A stretch of DNA of 9,840 nt. Source: Candidatus Parvarchaeota archaeon. GTDB lineage: Archaea; Nanobdellota; Nanobdellia; CSSed11-243R1. The notes under the pieces were generated by a model. The model was not told the origin of the DNA, ran no database searches, and worked only from the letters and a program-made list of their open reading frames with translations. The DNA lies in assembly GCA_003563585.1 (NCBI GenBank), contig PWUQ01000105.1, positions 1 through 9,840 on the forward strand, written 5' to 3'. Below are positions 1 through 5,858 of this stretch, piece after piece; positions within the stretch are counted from its first letter, which is position 1, and every line of letters begins with the position of its first letter. Both the position numbers and the translations under genes were made by a program.

Positions 1-225
1 ATCATGGATTCCATGACACCTGAAGAGCTGGAAAATCCAGAAATAATAAAATCCGGCAGAATTGAAAGAATTGCAAATGGCAGTGGAACAGAATCAAGTG
101 AAGTGCGCGAACTTTTAAAGCAATTTAATCAAATTAAAAAAGTAATGAAAAAATTAAAGGGAAAGGATATGACAAAACTTGCTAAAAAATTTGGCGGTGG
201 AAAAATGCCAAAAATGCATTTCTAA
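1..225 (+). CDS. srp54: Signal recognition particle protein SRP54, C-terminal end (partial)
   Basis: This is the last 74 codons of the SRP GTPase; the start and the NG (GTPase) domain lie upstream of the window. What remains is the end of the methionine-rich M domain, which binds SRP RNA and the signal peptide. Visible family marks are the MTPEE segment, the RIERIANGSGT motif that sits in the RNA-binding helix-turn-helix, and a lysine- and methionine-rich tail (VMKKLKG, then GGGKMPKM). The frame is open from base 1 and ends at TAA 223-225. SRP54 acts in the cytosol and delivers ribosome-nascent chains to the membrane receptor. An 8-base inverted repeat begins at the stop codon. The identification rests on the conserved motif and is secure; the gene is only partial because of the window edge. 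Confidence 0.95.
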   Translation: MMDSMTPEELENPEIIKSGRIERIANGSGTESSEVRELLKQFNQIKKVMKKLKGKDMTKLAKKFGGGKMPKMHF

Positions 226-245
226 TAACTATTATACAGTTATTA
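223..245 (+). terminator. AT-rich hairpin at the srp54 stop
   Basis: TAATAACT at 223-230 is the exact reverse complement of AGTTATTA at 238-245, with a 7-base loop. It starts on the stop codon of srp54. It is not followed by a clear T-run, so a role in termination or 3'-end protection is only inferred. Confidence 0.3.
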
Positions 246-260
246 ATATAATGTAATTCT

Positions 261-277
261 CGCGAAAGGTTTATAAG
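261..277 (+). promoter_or_regulatory. Archaeal promoter (BRE/TATA) for the small ORF at 303
   Basis: CGCGAAAGG (BRE-like purine-rich stretch) is followed by TTTATAAG at 269-276. The centre is about 30 bases before the ATG at 303, so transcription would begin at or just before that ATG. Confidence 0.5.
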
Positions 278-302
278 TCGATTAAATCAACACTTTAATA
301 CA

Positions 303-443
303 ATGAACTTAAAATTGAATATAAATGAACTTGTAAAAAATTTCAGATATTGTATGACAATATCATTTATAATGGTTGCTTTCATATTTTTTTTGAAATA
401 TGCTAGCGAGGATGTTACAAGCCATTTTGTGACTTTTATTTAA
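303..443 (+). CDS. Possible 46-residue leaderless membrane protein
   Basis: I do not recognise this protein. The frame runs from ATG 303 to TAA 441-443. The product has a short polar N-terminus (about residues 1-17), one hydrophobic stretch at about residues 18-34 (TISFIMVAFIFFLKYA) that could span a membrane, and a short tail. Support for a real gene comes from position: a good BRE/TATA lies about 30 bases upstream, which is what a leaderless archaeal gene shows, and the gap between srp54 and the next gene is otherwise long. Against it are the short length, a phenylalanine- and isoleucine-rich composition that AT-rich DNA can produce by chance, and the lack of any family match I can name. 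Neighbouring srp54 makes a secretion link tempting, but nothing in the sequence shows one. Confidence 0.4.
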   Translation: MNLKLNINELVKNFRYCMTISFIMVAFIFFLKYASEDVTSHFVTFI

Positions 444-490
444 ATTCAATCTTCTTTAAATGATTAAATACGACTTCTAGGACTGTTTTT

Positions 491-508
491 AGCAAAGTTT
501 ATAAAAAG
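491..508 (+). promoter_or_regulatory. Promoter for the histone-fold gene
   Basis: AGCAAAG (BRE-like) then TTTATAAAAA at 498-507. The predicted transcript start is near 528, giving a leader of about 35 bases that carries the palindrome at 533-544 and the GGAGGT site. Confidence 0.6.
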
Positions 509-532
509 CCTTATTGTTGTTGTTTTTAGCGT

Positions 533-544
533 TTTACGCGTAAA
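533..544. promoter_or_regulatory. Perfect 12-base palindrome in the leader of the histone-fold gene
   Basis: TTTACGCGTAAA is a perfect inverted repeat with no loop, with a GC-rich core in very AT-rich DNA. It lies just after the predicted transcript start and 6 bases before the ribosome binding site GGAGGT (550-555). This is a typical place for a repressor site; the function is inferred. Confidence 0.4.
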
Positions 545-562
545 TGTTAGGAGGTAGACAAA

Positions 563-736
563 ATGGCAGAATACGTAGTAATTTCGAGAGTTAAAGACTA
601 TGTTAAAAAGAAAGGACTAAATTCGTCAGGTGATTTAGCAAAAGGCCTTGATAAAAAAATGAGAGGGATTCTTGACGAAGCAGCAAAGAGAACAAAAGCA
701 AACAAGAGAAAAACAATGCGTTCAGACGACTTGTAA
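563..736 (+). CDS. Small histone-fold protein, DUF1931-like
   Basis: This 57-residue protein starts at ATG 563, 7 bases after a strong Shine-Dalgarno (GGAGGT, 550-555), and ends at TAA 734. Its pattern matches the short archaeal DUF1931-type proteins: VVISRVKDYVKKKG, then a middle helix with DLAKGLDKKMRGILDEAAKR, then KANKRKTMRSDDL. The final N-x-R-K-T-x-R-x-D-D-L resembles the GRKTV-x-x-D motif at the end of the histone fold, where the R-T pair and the acidic D clamp the loop and helix. The family is known to adopt a histone fold, and some members may bind DNA. The gene has its own promoter, a leader with a 12-base palindrome, and a T-rich terminator, so it is a single-gene unit. The role in the cell is inferred (chromatin or regulation). 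The family call rests on pattern memory. Confidence 0.8.
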   Translation: MAEYVVISRVKDYVKKKGLNSSGDLAKGLDKKMRGILDEAAKRTKANKRKTMRSDDL

Positions 737-790
737 ATCAAGTCCTTTTCTCTTTTCTCTTTTATTTTTTTATTTTTATTATACTTTTTT
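737..790 (+). terminator. T-rich terminator after the histone-fold gene
   Basis: A run of repeated pyrimidine tracts (CCTTTTCTCTTTTCTCTTTTA followed by several T5-T7 runs up to 790) directly follows the stop codon, as seen in factor-independent archaeal termination. Confidence 0.5.
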
Positions 791-825
791 TAATTATATC
801 TAAATTATTATATTTAAAAAGAATA

Positions 826-881
826 ATAGGGATGCAGGTGAGTTTGGAGGTAAGCCAAAATAGAATATAGTGCACCCCTAT
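826..881 (+). ncRNA. Candidate structured small RNA
   Basis: ATAGGGATGCA at 826-836 pairs with TGCACCCCTAT at 871-881 in 10 of 11 positions (one A-C mismatch). Inside it, TTTGG at 843-847 pairs with CCAAA at 855-859 around the loop AGGTAAG. The bulges between the two helices are purine-rich (GGTGAG and ATAGAATATAG). The segment is richer in G and C than the surrounding spacer. A weak TATA (TAATTATAT, 791-799) lies at the right distance for a start near 821. It does not fit C/D box, tRNA or fluoride riboswitch patterns I know. The promoters of rpl21e lie downstream of it, so it is probably not that gene's leader. It may be a small RNA of unknown role, or a chance fold. Confidence 0.3.
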
Positions 882-965
882 AGTATGTTTTACAAGGCAA
901 ATAATATTTATAAATGTTTCTATTGTAACTAATTTATAGTAGTCACAAAATCATTTGAAAAGTAC

Positions 966-980
966 AAAAGCTTTAAATAC
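966..980 (+). promoter_or_regulatory. Promoter of the rpl21e-rpoF-DUF655 operon
   Basis: CAAAAG (BRE-like) then CTTTAAATAC at 971-980, centred about 29 bases before the ATG at 1005, so the mRNA would be essentially leaderless. A second TATA-like site (about 906-916) could give a longer transcript. Confidence 0.6.
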
Positions 981-1004
981 TACCTTTTTCTATTGTTTTC
1001 TACA

Positions 1005-1295
1005 ATGGTAGAACGTTCAAAAGGATTTAGAGTAGGAACACGCAAAAAATTGCGTAAAAAGGTTAGAGATAGGGGCAGAATTAAAATAAGGAAAACTTTG
1101 CAAGAATTCGAAGAAGGCGACAAAGTTATAATAGAAGTCGACTCTTCATATCATAAAGGTATGCCACACAAGAGATTTTTTGGCAAACACGGTAAGATAA
1201 TAGAAAAGAGAGGAAAATCCTATCTTGTTGAATCTAAACTTGGGAATAAACCAAAGAAAATAATTTGTTCCTCAATACATTTGAGGAAAGCATAG
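1005..1295 (+). CDS. rpl21e: Ribosomal protein L21e
   Basis: A 96-residue protein of the large ribosomal subunit, found in archaea and eukaryotes. Family marks are the basic N-terminus with SKGFRVGTRKKLRKKVRDRG, the stretch EFEEGDKVIIEVDSSYHKGMPHKRFFGKHGKI, which is the SH3-like barrel, and the end SSIHLRKA. An in-frame TTG at 993 would add four residues, but the ATG at 1005 has the TATA box at leaderless distance and gives the usual start MVERSKGFR, so it is preferred. It is the first gene of a tight operon with rpoF and the DUF655 gene, an order conserved in many archaea. The stop TAG (1293-1295) touches the ribosome binding site of rpoF. Confidence 0.96.
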   Translation: MVERSKGFRVGTRKKLRKKVRDRGRIKIRKTLQEFEEGDKVIIEVDSSYHKGMPHKRFFGKHGKIIEKRGKSYLVESKLGNKPKKIICSSIHLRKA

Positions 1296-1305
1296 GGGTG
1301 ATTTT

Positions 1306-1635
1306 TTGGATTACGAAATTATTAAGGAAACATTTATTCCAACTACTAAAGTAAAAGATATATTAAAAAAGGTAAAAGATAAAACATATGAACAAAAAAC
1401 AGCTTACGAACACGCAAAAAAATTTTCAGAAATAACAGTAGATAAAGCAGAAAGTTTAATTAAAGAACTCTTGGAACTTGAGATGAGGAAACTTAAAGAA
1501 CATCAAATAGTTAAAATTGTCGATTTAATGCCAAAAGACATCAAAGAACTTAAAGTAATTCTTGAAAAATCACAAATGCCTTTCAAAGAAGAAGAAATGG
1601 AAAAAATAATTGAAATAGTGAAAAAATATGAATAG
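1306..1635 (+). CDS. rpoF: RNA polymerase subunit Rpb4 / RpoF
   Basis: A 109-residue Rpb4-family subunit. With RpoE (Rpb7) it forms the stalk of archaeal RNA polymerase, which binds nascent RNA and helps open the promoter. The sequence shows the family pattern: the N-terminal strand that packs on Rpb7, the tip region around YEQKTAYEHAKKFSEIT, and the C-terminal HRDC-like helices with VKIVDLMPKDIKELKVILEKS. The start is TTG at 1306, chosen because GGGGTGAT at 1295-1302 lies immediately upstream and the rest of the frame matches the usual length. The gene follows rpl21e by 10 bases and its stop TAG runs into the next gene (TAGTG at 1633-1637), so translation is probably coupled. Confidence 0.95.
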   Translation: MDYEIIKETFIPTTKVKDILKKVKDKTYEQKTAYEHAKKFSEITVDKAESLIKELLELEMRKLKEHQIVKIVDLMPKDIKELKVILEKSQMPFKEEEMEKIIEIVKKYE

Positions 1636-1643
1636 TGATTGTT

Positions 1644-2192
1644 ATGAGAAAAGAAAAACGTCAAGAAAATTATGGAATAGTTTTGGACTTTCTTTCACAC
1701 GGTCACGTATCTTCTAGAAATAGAACGGCAGTAGCACAAGTTCTTGGAGAAGAATATCTTGTTTTACTTGAAGTAATTCCAAAAAAAGGCGTTTTCTTAA
1801 AACCCGGAGATAAAGTTTATATTGGACCTGATAAAAGAGATAAAATACATCATGTTGCAGGTAGAATAAATTATGATATTTTAACAGAAACCGCAAAAAT
1901 AGAACTAGAAAGCATAATAAATAAAATTGTTGACGAAAAAGAACAAAAATTCGTAGAGTTCTTCAATACATGTGGTCCTGTTTCAACGAGATTGCATACT
2001 ATTGAGATATTACCAGGTATAGGAAAAAAACATATGATAGATATATTACAAGAAAGAAGAATAAAACCATTTGAATCTTTTGAAGATATAAAGAAAAGAG
2101 TAAAGTTAATTCCAGATCCAAAACAAGCTATTATAAAAAGAATTTTTCAAGAACTCCAAGAAAAAGATAAATATAGATTATTTGTTGGTTAA
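1644..2192 (+). CDS. DUF655 family nucleic-acid-binding protein
   Basis: This 182-residue protein belongs to the archaeal DUF655 family, conserved next to rpoF. The N-terminal half holds an OB-like barrel (YGIVLDFLSHGHVSSRNRTAVAQVLGEEYLVLLEVIPKKGVFLKPGDKVYIG, then KRDKIHHVAGRI). The C-terminal half holds helix-hairpin-helix segments (STRLHTIEILPGIGKKHMIDILQERRIKPFESFEDIKKRV), which usually bind nucleic acid without sequence preference. The ending DKYRLFVG is also typical. A role in transcription, RNA or ribosome work is inferred from family position; no reaction is known to me. The ATG at 1644 sits 4 bases after GTGAT (1635-1639), the spacing seen at rpoF; a GTG at 1635 overlapping the rpoF stop is an alternative and would add three residues. 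It ends 14 bases before a converging gene. Confidence 0.9.
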   Translation: MRKEKRQENYGIVLDFLSHGHVSSRNRTAVAQVLGEEYLVLLEVIPKKGVFLKPGDKVYIGPDKRDKIHHVAGRINYDILTETAKIELESIINKIVDEKEQKFVEFFNTCGPVSTRLHTIEILPGIGKKHMIDILQERRIKPFESFEDIKKRVKLIPDPKQAIIKRIFQELQEKDKYRLFVG

Positions 2193-2206
2193 AAAAAAAT
2201 AAAAAA

Positions 2207-3076
2207 TTAGACTGAAACCAAATCTAACATTGTTTCAGCCTTCGATTTTCTTTTGTTAATGCTATTTTTTAATTCATTGTATGTATCTTTTTCTATCTCA
2301 GCATTGATAAATCTCTCTTCCAGCTTAGCTTTTTGCTTCTCCAAATCTCTTATTGTCTTTAGTAAATGAGTTTCTGGATTTTTCTTTTTTGGTTTTAATT
2401 CTTTTACTATTTGTTTCTGAGTAATTTTGCTTTTTCCAGTTGGAACGTATTTTTTATTTAAAACATTGTATATTTCTGTTATATCTTCTGAAAGTGAATC
2501 AAAAGCTTTTTTATCTCTTCTCTCAGCATCTCCTGCTATTACAATTCTTAAATCTGCCTTTTCATCTTTCACATCATATATTCCAGATGCCTTTATCCAC
2601 ATAGCCATTGAAACACTATCTTTTATTGAATATATTAAAAGTGCCAAAAAAAACCATATAGGGGTTATCCCCAATATTATATTTGGATTCCATCCTGTGG
2701 TTTGAAACGCTAATATGTACAAATAAAATCCTAAAAAACCTACACCTAGAAAGAAAAATAATTTCCAAAGTAATGGATATTTACATCCCTTTTTAAATTC
2801 TTTGTAAGCTTTTATCACATTTTTGAAAGGCTTAGATTTTCCACCTCTAAATATCCCTTCTATCTCCAATTCTTCAAATCTCATGAGCTTGTTAACTGCG
2901 GTTTTCCAATCTGTATCTCTAAGAAGCTCTGTTATGAACCCTCTAGTTTCTTCAGGATCATTCACTCTAGCATATAAATCATAAAAAATATGCTTGTTCT
3001 TCATCTCATCGGTTTTAAATTGATCTTCATATTTTTCTATAACACTTCTTTTATCAAATATCATGGTTTCACCCAT
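2207..3076 (-). CDS. Unrecognised membrane protein with coiled-coil tail
   Basis: I cannot assign this 289-residue protein to a family. In order it shows a charged cytosolic N-terminal part (1-98), two hydrophobic segments likely to span the membrane (about 101-123, LLWKLFFFLGVGFLGFYLYI, and about 132-152, NIILGITPIWFFLALLIYS), a short loop with GWNPN between them, a mixed region with AGDAERRDKKAFDSLSEDI (about 180-201), a lysine-rich linker (KELKPKKKN), and a C-terminal coiled coil (about 236-284). The end, KLEERFINAEIEKDTYNELKNSI, resembles a SHOCT-type short helical domain, often found at the ends of membrane proteins; this is inferred. The start is uncertain: ATG 3076 fits a leaderless transcript from TTTTTAAG upstream, while ATG 3064 has GGGTGA just before it. 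It converges on the DUF655 gene. Confidence 0.8.
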   Translation of the reverse strand: MGETMIFDKRSVIEKYEDQFKTDEMKNKHIFYDLYARVNDPEETRGFITELLRDTDWKTAVNKLMRFEELEIEGIFRGGKSKPFKNVIKAYKEFKKGCKYPLLWKLFFFLGVGFLGFYLYILAFQTTGWNPNIILGITPIWFFLALLIYSIKDSVSMAMWIKASGIYDVKDEKADLRIVIAGDAERRDKKAFDSLSEDITEIYNVLNKKYVPTGKSKITQKQIVKELKPKKKNPETHLLKTIRDLEKQKAKLEERFINAEIEKDTYNELKNSINKRKSKAETMLDLVSV

Positions 3077-3106
3077 ATATTTTAATTATTTATTAACTTA
3101 AAAACT

Positions 3107-3547
3107 TTACATATAACTTTTTAATAGCTCACTAAGAGTTTTTATTAAGTTATTGTAGTTTGCAGGATACGATTGTATAGAAAAAACAATTTTTATAGAA
3201 TCTTCACACTCACACAATTCTACAAGTTCTTTTTTATTTGCTTTTTGTTTATTAATATTTAAGTAGAATTTTCCATCTTCATCGAGCCATTTTTTTGGAT
3301 TTTTTAAAATTCTTTCAATTTCAAGAGTAGATATATTTTTGAAAATTTTATTAAAAAGCATTTTAGCACCCTTATTTTTCAGTTTAGAAGTTATTATTGT
3401 TATGTTTGTTCCGTATGCTCCTTTTTGCATTTTCTTTTTTATATTTTTTTTAGGAAAGAAAATTTCAAAACTTTTCATTACCTTCTCTAAATCTTCTGTT
3501 TCGTGACAGAAAATTTCACCATAAACACCTCTTATTATAGATTTCAT
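3107..3547 (-). CDS. RNA-binding protein of the COG1325 (predicted exosome-associated) type
   Basis: This 146-residue protein matches the pattern of the archaeal COG1325 family, small alpha/beta proteins related in fold to ribosomal protein L5 and once predicted to work with the exosome. The marks are an early segment with CHETEDLEKVMKSFEIFFP, the middle GAYGTNITIITSKLKNKGA, then WLDEDGKFYLNINKQKA, and the late strand IKIVFSIQSYPAN. The order of these segments agrees with the family as I remember it. An RNA-binding role in RNA processing is the accepted prediction and has not been shown here. The ATG at 3547 lies about 26 bases after a TATA (ATTAAAAAGG on the minus strand), so it is leaderless. 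It is transcribed away from the PurH-like gene; the next gene on the same strand starts about 30 bases after its stop. Confidence 0.75.
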   Translation of the reverse strand: MKSIIRGVYGEIFCHETEDLEKVMKSFEIFFPKKNIKKKMQKGAYGTNITIITSKLKNKGAKMLFNKIFKNISTLEIERILKNPKKWLDEDGKFYLNINKQKANKKELVELCECEDSIKIVFSIQSYPANYNNLIKTLSELLKSYM

Positions 3548-3566
3548 GAGAAAAATAACTCATATG

Positions 3567-3604
3567 CCTTTTTAATAATTTTTCAACCCAAAAGTTTTAT
3601 ATAT
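3567..3604. promoter_or_regulatory. Divergent promoters for the COG1325 gene and the PurH-like gene
   Basis: Minus strand: ATTAAAAAGG (complement of about 3567-3576), 26 bases from ATG 3547. Plus strand: CCCAAAAG (BRE-like) then TTTTATATA at 3595-3603, 28 bases from ATG 3627. Both predict leaderless mRNAs. The two TATA boxes are about 26 bases apart, so polymerase binding on one side may affect the other. Confidence 0.55.
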
Positions 3605-3626
3605 TAACTAATTAGTTACACTAAAT

Positions 3627-4358
3627 ATGGTATTTGAAGATATTATTACAAATAATAAATTAGAAATCAAAAATGCTTTGATAAGTGTTTATGATAAAAA
3701 GGGTATAGCAGATTTTGTAAAAGAATTGGAAAATTTGGAAGTTGAAATATTTTCAACGGGAAAAACTAAAGAAGTGATTGAAAAAAATGGAAATAAAACA
3801 AGAGGATTTTCAGAATACACCAAACAAAAAAAACCAAAGAATTTGAAAAGATTACAATCTGGTTTATACGAAGGAATATTATTGCATCCTGAAAAAGAAA
3901 TGCATGAAACATATATGCAAAAAAAAGGCATCGAAAAAATAGATATGGTTGTTTGTAACCTATACCCGATTGAAGATAAACTTGAAAAAATATATTCAAA
4001 CTATGAAACACCTATATATAAAAAAATAGAGGAACACATATCAAGGGAAAATCTTGAAAAAATAAAAGGATTGAAAAAAAGAGAAGTCATGAATAAAATT
4101 ATTAGTTATAAAAATTTAGGCAGTATAATTGAAGTAGGAAAAGTTTCATTGATAAGAGCATCTGCAAAAGCAGCTCTTGAGTATGGAGATATTGCAATTG
4201 TTACCAATCCTGATTCGTATAATGAAATTATTTCTGAGCTTGAAGAAAATGAAAATTTCCTATCTGAAAAAAGGATATTAAATTTAGCAAAAGATGCATT
4301 TATTTACACAAACAATTATGAAAAATCCATAGTCGAAGTTTTAAAAAGTAAAAATTGA
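3627..4358 (+). CDS. Stand-alone, divergent PurH N-terminal (IMP cyclohydrolase, MGS-like) domain protein
   Basis: This 243-residue protein aligns along its length with the N-terminal IMP cyclohydrolase domain of PurH, which closes FAICAR to IMP in purine synthesis. The C-terminal AICAR transformylase domain is absent. Matching segments are ALISVYDKKGI (17-27), STGKT (43-47; usually STGGT), LKRLQS (73-78; usually VKTLHP), NLYP (111-114), and EVGKVSLIRASAKA (169-182; usually DIGG...RAAAKN). The lysines of LKRLQS and RASAK and the NLYP tyrosine are kept, but several other positions lining the active site differ, and about 35-40 extra residues lie between NLYP and EVGK. It may be a working but fast-evolving enzyme or may have changed its ligand. 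Leaderless start at ATG 3627. Its stop is three bases from that of ksgA on the other strand. No other purine gene is nearby. Confidence 0.75.
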   Translation: MVFEDIITNNKLEIKNALISVYDKKGIADFVKELENLEVEIFSTGKTKEVIEKNGNKTRGFSEYTKQKKPKNLKRLQSGLYEGILLHPEKEMHETYMQKKGIEKIDMVVCNLYPIEDKLEKIYSNYETPIYKKIEEHISRENLEKIKGLKKREVMNKIISYKNLGSIIEVGKVSLIRASAKAALEYGDIAIVTNPDSYNEIISELEENENFLSEKRILNLAKDAFIYTNNYEKSIVEVLKSKN

Positions 4359-4361
4359 ATT

Positions 4362-5159
4362 TTATTTGAATATGTGTCCTACATCTTCCTTTATCTTTTT
4401 TATTTCTTTTACTTCTAAAAAGACAACTCTTTTATCTGCATAATCACCTAATTTTTCGGAAATTATTTTTCTTAATTTATTTTTATCTTTTATCTTTAGA
4501 AATCTTTTTCTTGAATCTATCAAAGAATTTATCACCTTTTTATTTTTATGCAGAAATAAAATTTTAGCAACCTTCAAAATTTCTTTGTCATGTTCAACTT
4601 TTTTTGGAACTAATTTTACCAAAGAAGATTCTATTTTAGGTGCGGGTCTGAATGCCGTTCTTGGAATATTTTTTAAAATCTCACAATCAGAATAATAGTT
4701 TACAAGAACAGAAAGTCTTGACCAGCTTCTTAATCCTGGAATTGAAGTCATCCTTTCTGCAAATTCTTTCTGATACATCAAAATTGCCAGAAGGTTTTTT
4801 ATGCCTTTATTTTTTTGTTTATTTAAAAAAACTAAAATTTTTTCAGTTATTGGTGCAGATATCTCATATGGAAGATTTCCTATAATTTTATTTACGTCTT
4901 CTGGAAATTCCCAATTAAGTACGTCCATATTTATACATTCAATATTTTTGTATTTCTCTAAATTTTGTTCAAGTTTATTAAAAATAAATTCATCTATTTC
5001 TACAGCATAAATTTTCTTTGCATTTACTAAATTTTTTGTAAGTCTTCCGTCACCAGAACCTATTTCAACAATGACATCATTTTCAGAAATATTAGCGTAA
5101 CTAGATATTTTTTTTAAAAGTTTTTTATCCTTTAAAAAATGTTGTCCAAATTTAACCAT
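4362..5159 (-). CDS. ksgA: Ribosomal RNA small subunit dimethyladenosine transferase (KsgA/RsmA/Dim1)
   Basis: A 265-residue S-adenosylmethionine methyltransferase that dimethylates two adjacent adenines near the 3' end of 16S rRNA late in small-subunit assembly. Visible motifs are GQHFL (5-9), the SAM-binding VEIGSGDGRLT (31-41), the acidic AVEID (52-56), NMDVL (77-81), the catalytic NLPYEIS (95-101; usually NLPYN/QIS), and RTAFRPAPKIESSLVKL (167-183), which is the conserved F-x-P-x-P-K-V-x-S block. The length is normal. Its ATG overlaps the end of dph2 by 8 bases (5152-5159), so it is translated from the same mRNA. In many archaea ksgA follows rpl21e-rpoF-DUF655; here it lies about 2 kb from them, on the opposite strand. 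Confidence 0.96.
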   Translation of the reverse strand: MVKFGQHFLKDKKLLKKISSYANISENDVIVEIGSGDGRLTKNLVNAKKIYAVEIDEFIFNKLEQNLEKYKNIECINMDVLNWEFPEDVNKIIGNLPYEISAPITEKILVFLNKQKNKGIKNLLAILMYQKEFAERMTSIPGLRSWSRLSVLVNYYSDCEILKNIPRTAFRPAPKIESSLVKLVPKKVEHDKEILKVAKILFLHKNKKVINSLIDSRKRFLKIKDKNKLRKIISEKLGDYADKRVVFLEVKEIKKIKEDVGHIFK

Positions 5160-5838
5160 GCATATCTTCCCAATTCACAATAGGTTTATCAAATCTTTCG
5201 ATATCATCTATGCTAATTCTAGGACAAGCAGTATTTATCCAAGCTTCAATATCTGGGAAATTCAATAGTTCTTCAGGATTAAGTGTTTCAAAAAGAAATA
5301 TATAAGATTTTTTTCCATTTTTAATTAATTCCGCCCTTATTTTTTTTGCAAGTTCTAAATTTTCCTGTCCAAATTTAGTACAAACAAGAATTCCTAACTT
5401 CTTTGCTTTTTTTGCATTTGATATTGTTGATTTTTTTAATATTTTATATCTTTCAATTTCAGTTTCGTCTATTTCTTTTATAAATTCAGCAACAGGATTA
5501 GCTTGAAAAACTTGTTTATTCGTCTCGATTGAAACTAATATAGAATGAAAATACCCCGTACCTAGATAAACGAAGCAATCTACTTTTTCAGAAATTGATA
5601 AAGGAGATTCTATGTCACATCCAAGAACCTGCCCTTTCTCAATAGCTTTGTAATTAGAAATACCAACAAAAATTTCTTTTCCCTCATTTTCCAAGAATTC
5701 TTTTAATTGGTTTAATTGATTTGTAAATTGTGTCGTTGTAAATAATCCAACTTTATGACAAATTTTTTTATTTATTTCATGCATGAATTTTTTCGTTAGC
5801 AATTTTTTGTATTTGACAGGTATAAAAACTTTTTTCAT
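5152..5838 (-). CDS. dph2: Dph2-family diphthamide synthesis protein lacking the first domain
   Basis: Dph2 is a [4Fe-4S] enzyme that moves the aminocarboxypropyl group of S-adenosylmethionine onto a histidine of elongation factor 2. Archaeal Dph2 normally has about 320-340 residues in three similar domains, each giving one cysteine to the cluster. This protein has only 228 residues. The second-domain motif GQVLGC (C74) and the third-domain motif NTACPRISIDD (C205) are clear, along with YLGTGYFHS (91-99) and the Q-x-NP (112-115) of the family. The first domain, with its G-D-x-x-Y-G-A-C cysteine, is absent. An in-frame TAA lies two codons before the ATG and a promoter sits directly upstream, so the gene really starts here. 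Other cysteines are C27, C88 and C153; whether one replaces the missing ligand is unknown. It may pair with a separate first-domain protein, or have lost or changed activity. The first gene of dph2-ksgA. Confidence 0.85.
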   Translation of the reverse strand: MKKVFIPVKYKKLLTKKFMHEINKKICHKVGLFTTTQFTNQLNQLKEFLENEGKEIFVGISNYKAIEKGQVLGCDIESPLSISEKVDCFVYLGTGYFHSILVSIETNKQVFQANPVAEFIKEIDETEIERYKILKKSTISNAKKAKKLGILVCTKFGQENLELAKKIRAELIKNGKKSYIFLFETLNPEELLNFPDIEAWINTACPRISIDDIERFDKPIVNWEDMHG

Positions 5839-5858
5839 ATTATGTTAAAATATAGAAA

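Larger units (their letters stand above)
737..1004. other. Non-coding spacer between the histone-fold gene and rpl21e
   Basis: The first part is the T-rich terminator, the middle holds the candidate RNA at 826-881, and the end holds two TATA-like sites, TATTTATAAAT at about 906-916 and CTTTAAATAC at 971-980. The second fits a leaderless start for rpl21e. I see no convincing coding frame here. Confidence 0.6.

Noticed and set aside
826..894. H/ACA guide RNA with ACA at 892-894
   Set aside because: The ACA lies about 10 bases past the lower stem rather than directly after it, and the inner stem is too short to carry the expected kink-turn.
993..1004. TTG at 993 as the start of L21e
   Set aside because: It adds four residues not typical of L21e and lies upstream of the transcript start predicted from the TATA at 971-980; ATG 1005 fits both family and promoter.
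2427..2705. 92-codon plus-strand frame
   Set aside because: It lies inside the minus-strand membrane protein gene, has no promoter or ribosome site, and shows the serine/phenylalanine-rich look of a shadow frame.
3689..4011. Two minus-strand frames under the PurH-like gene
   Set aside because: They are phenylalanine- and cysteine-rich antisense shadows of a well-supported gene.
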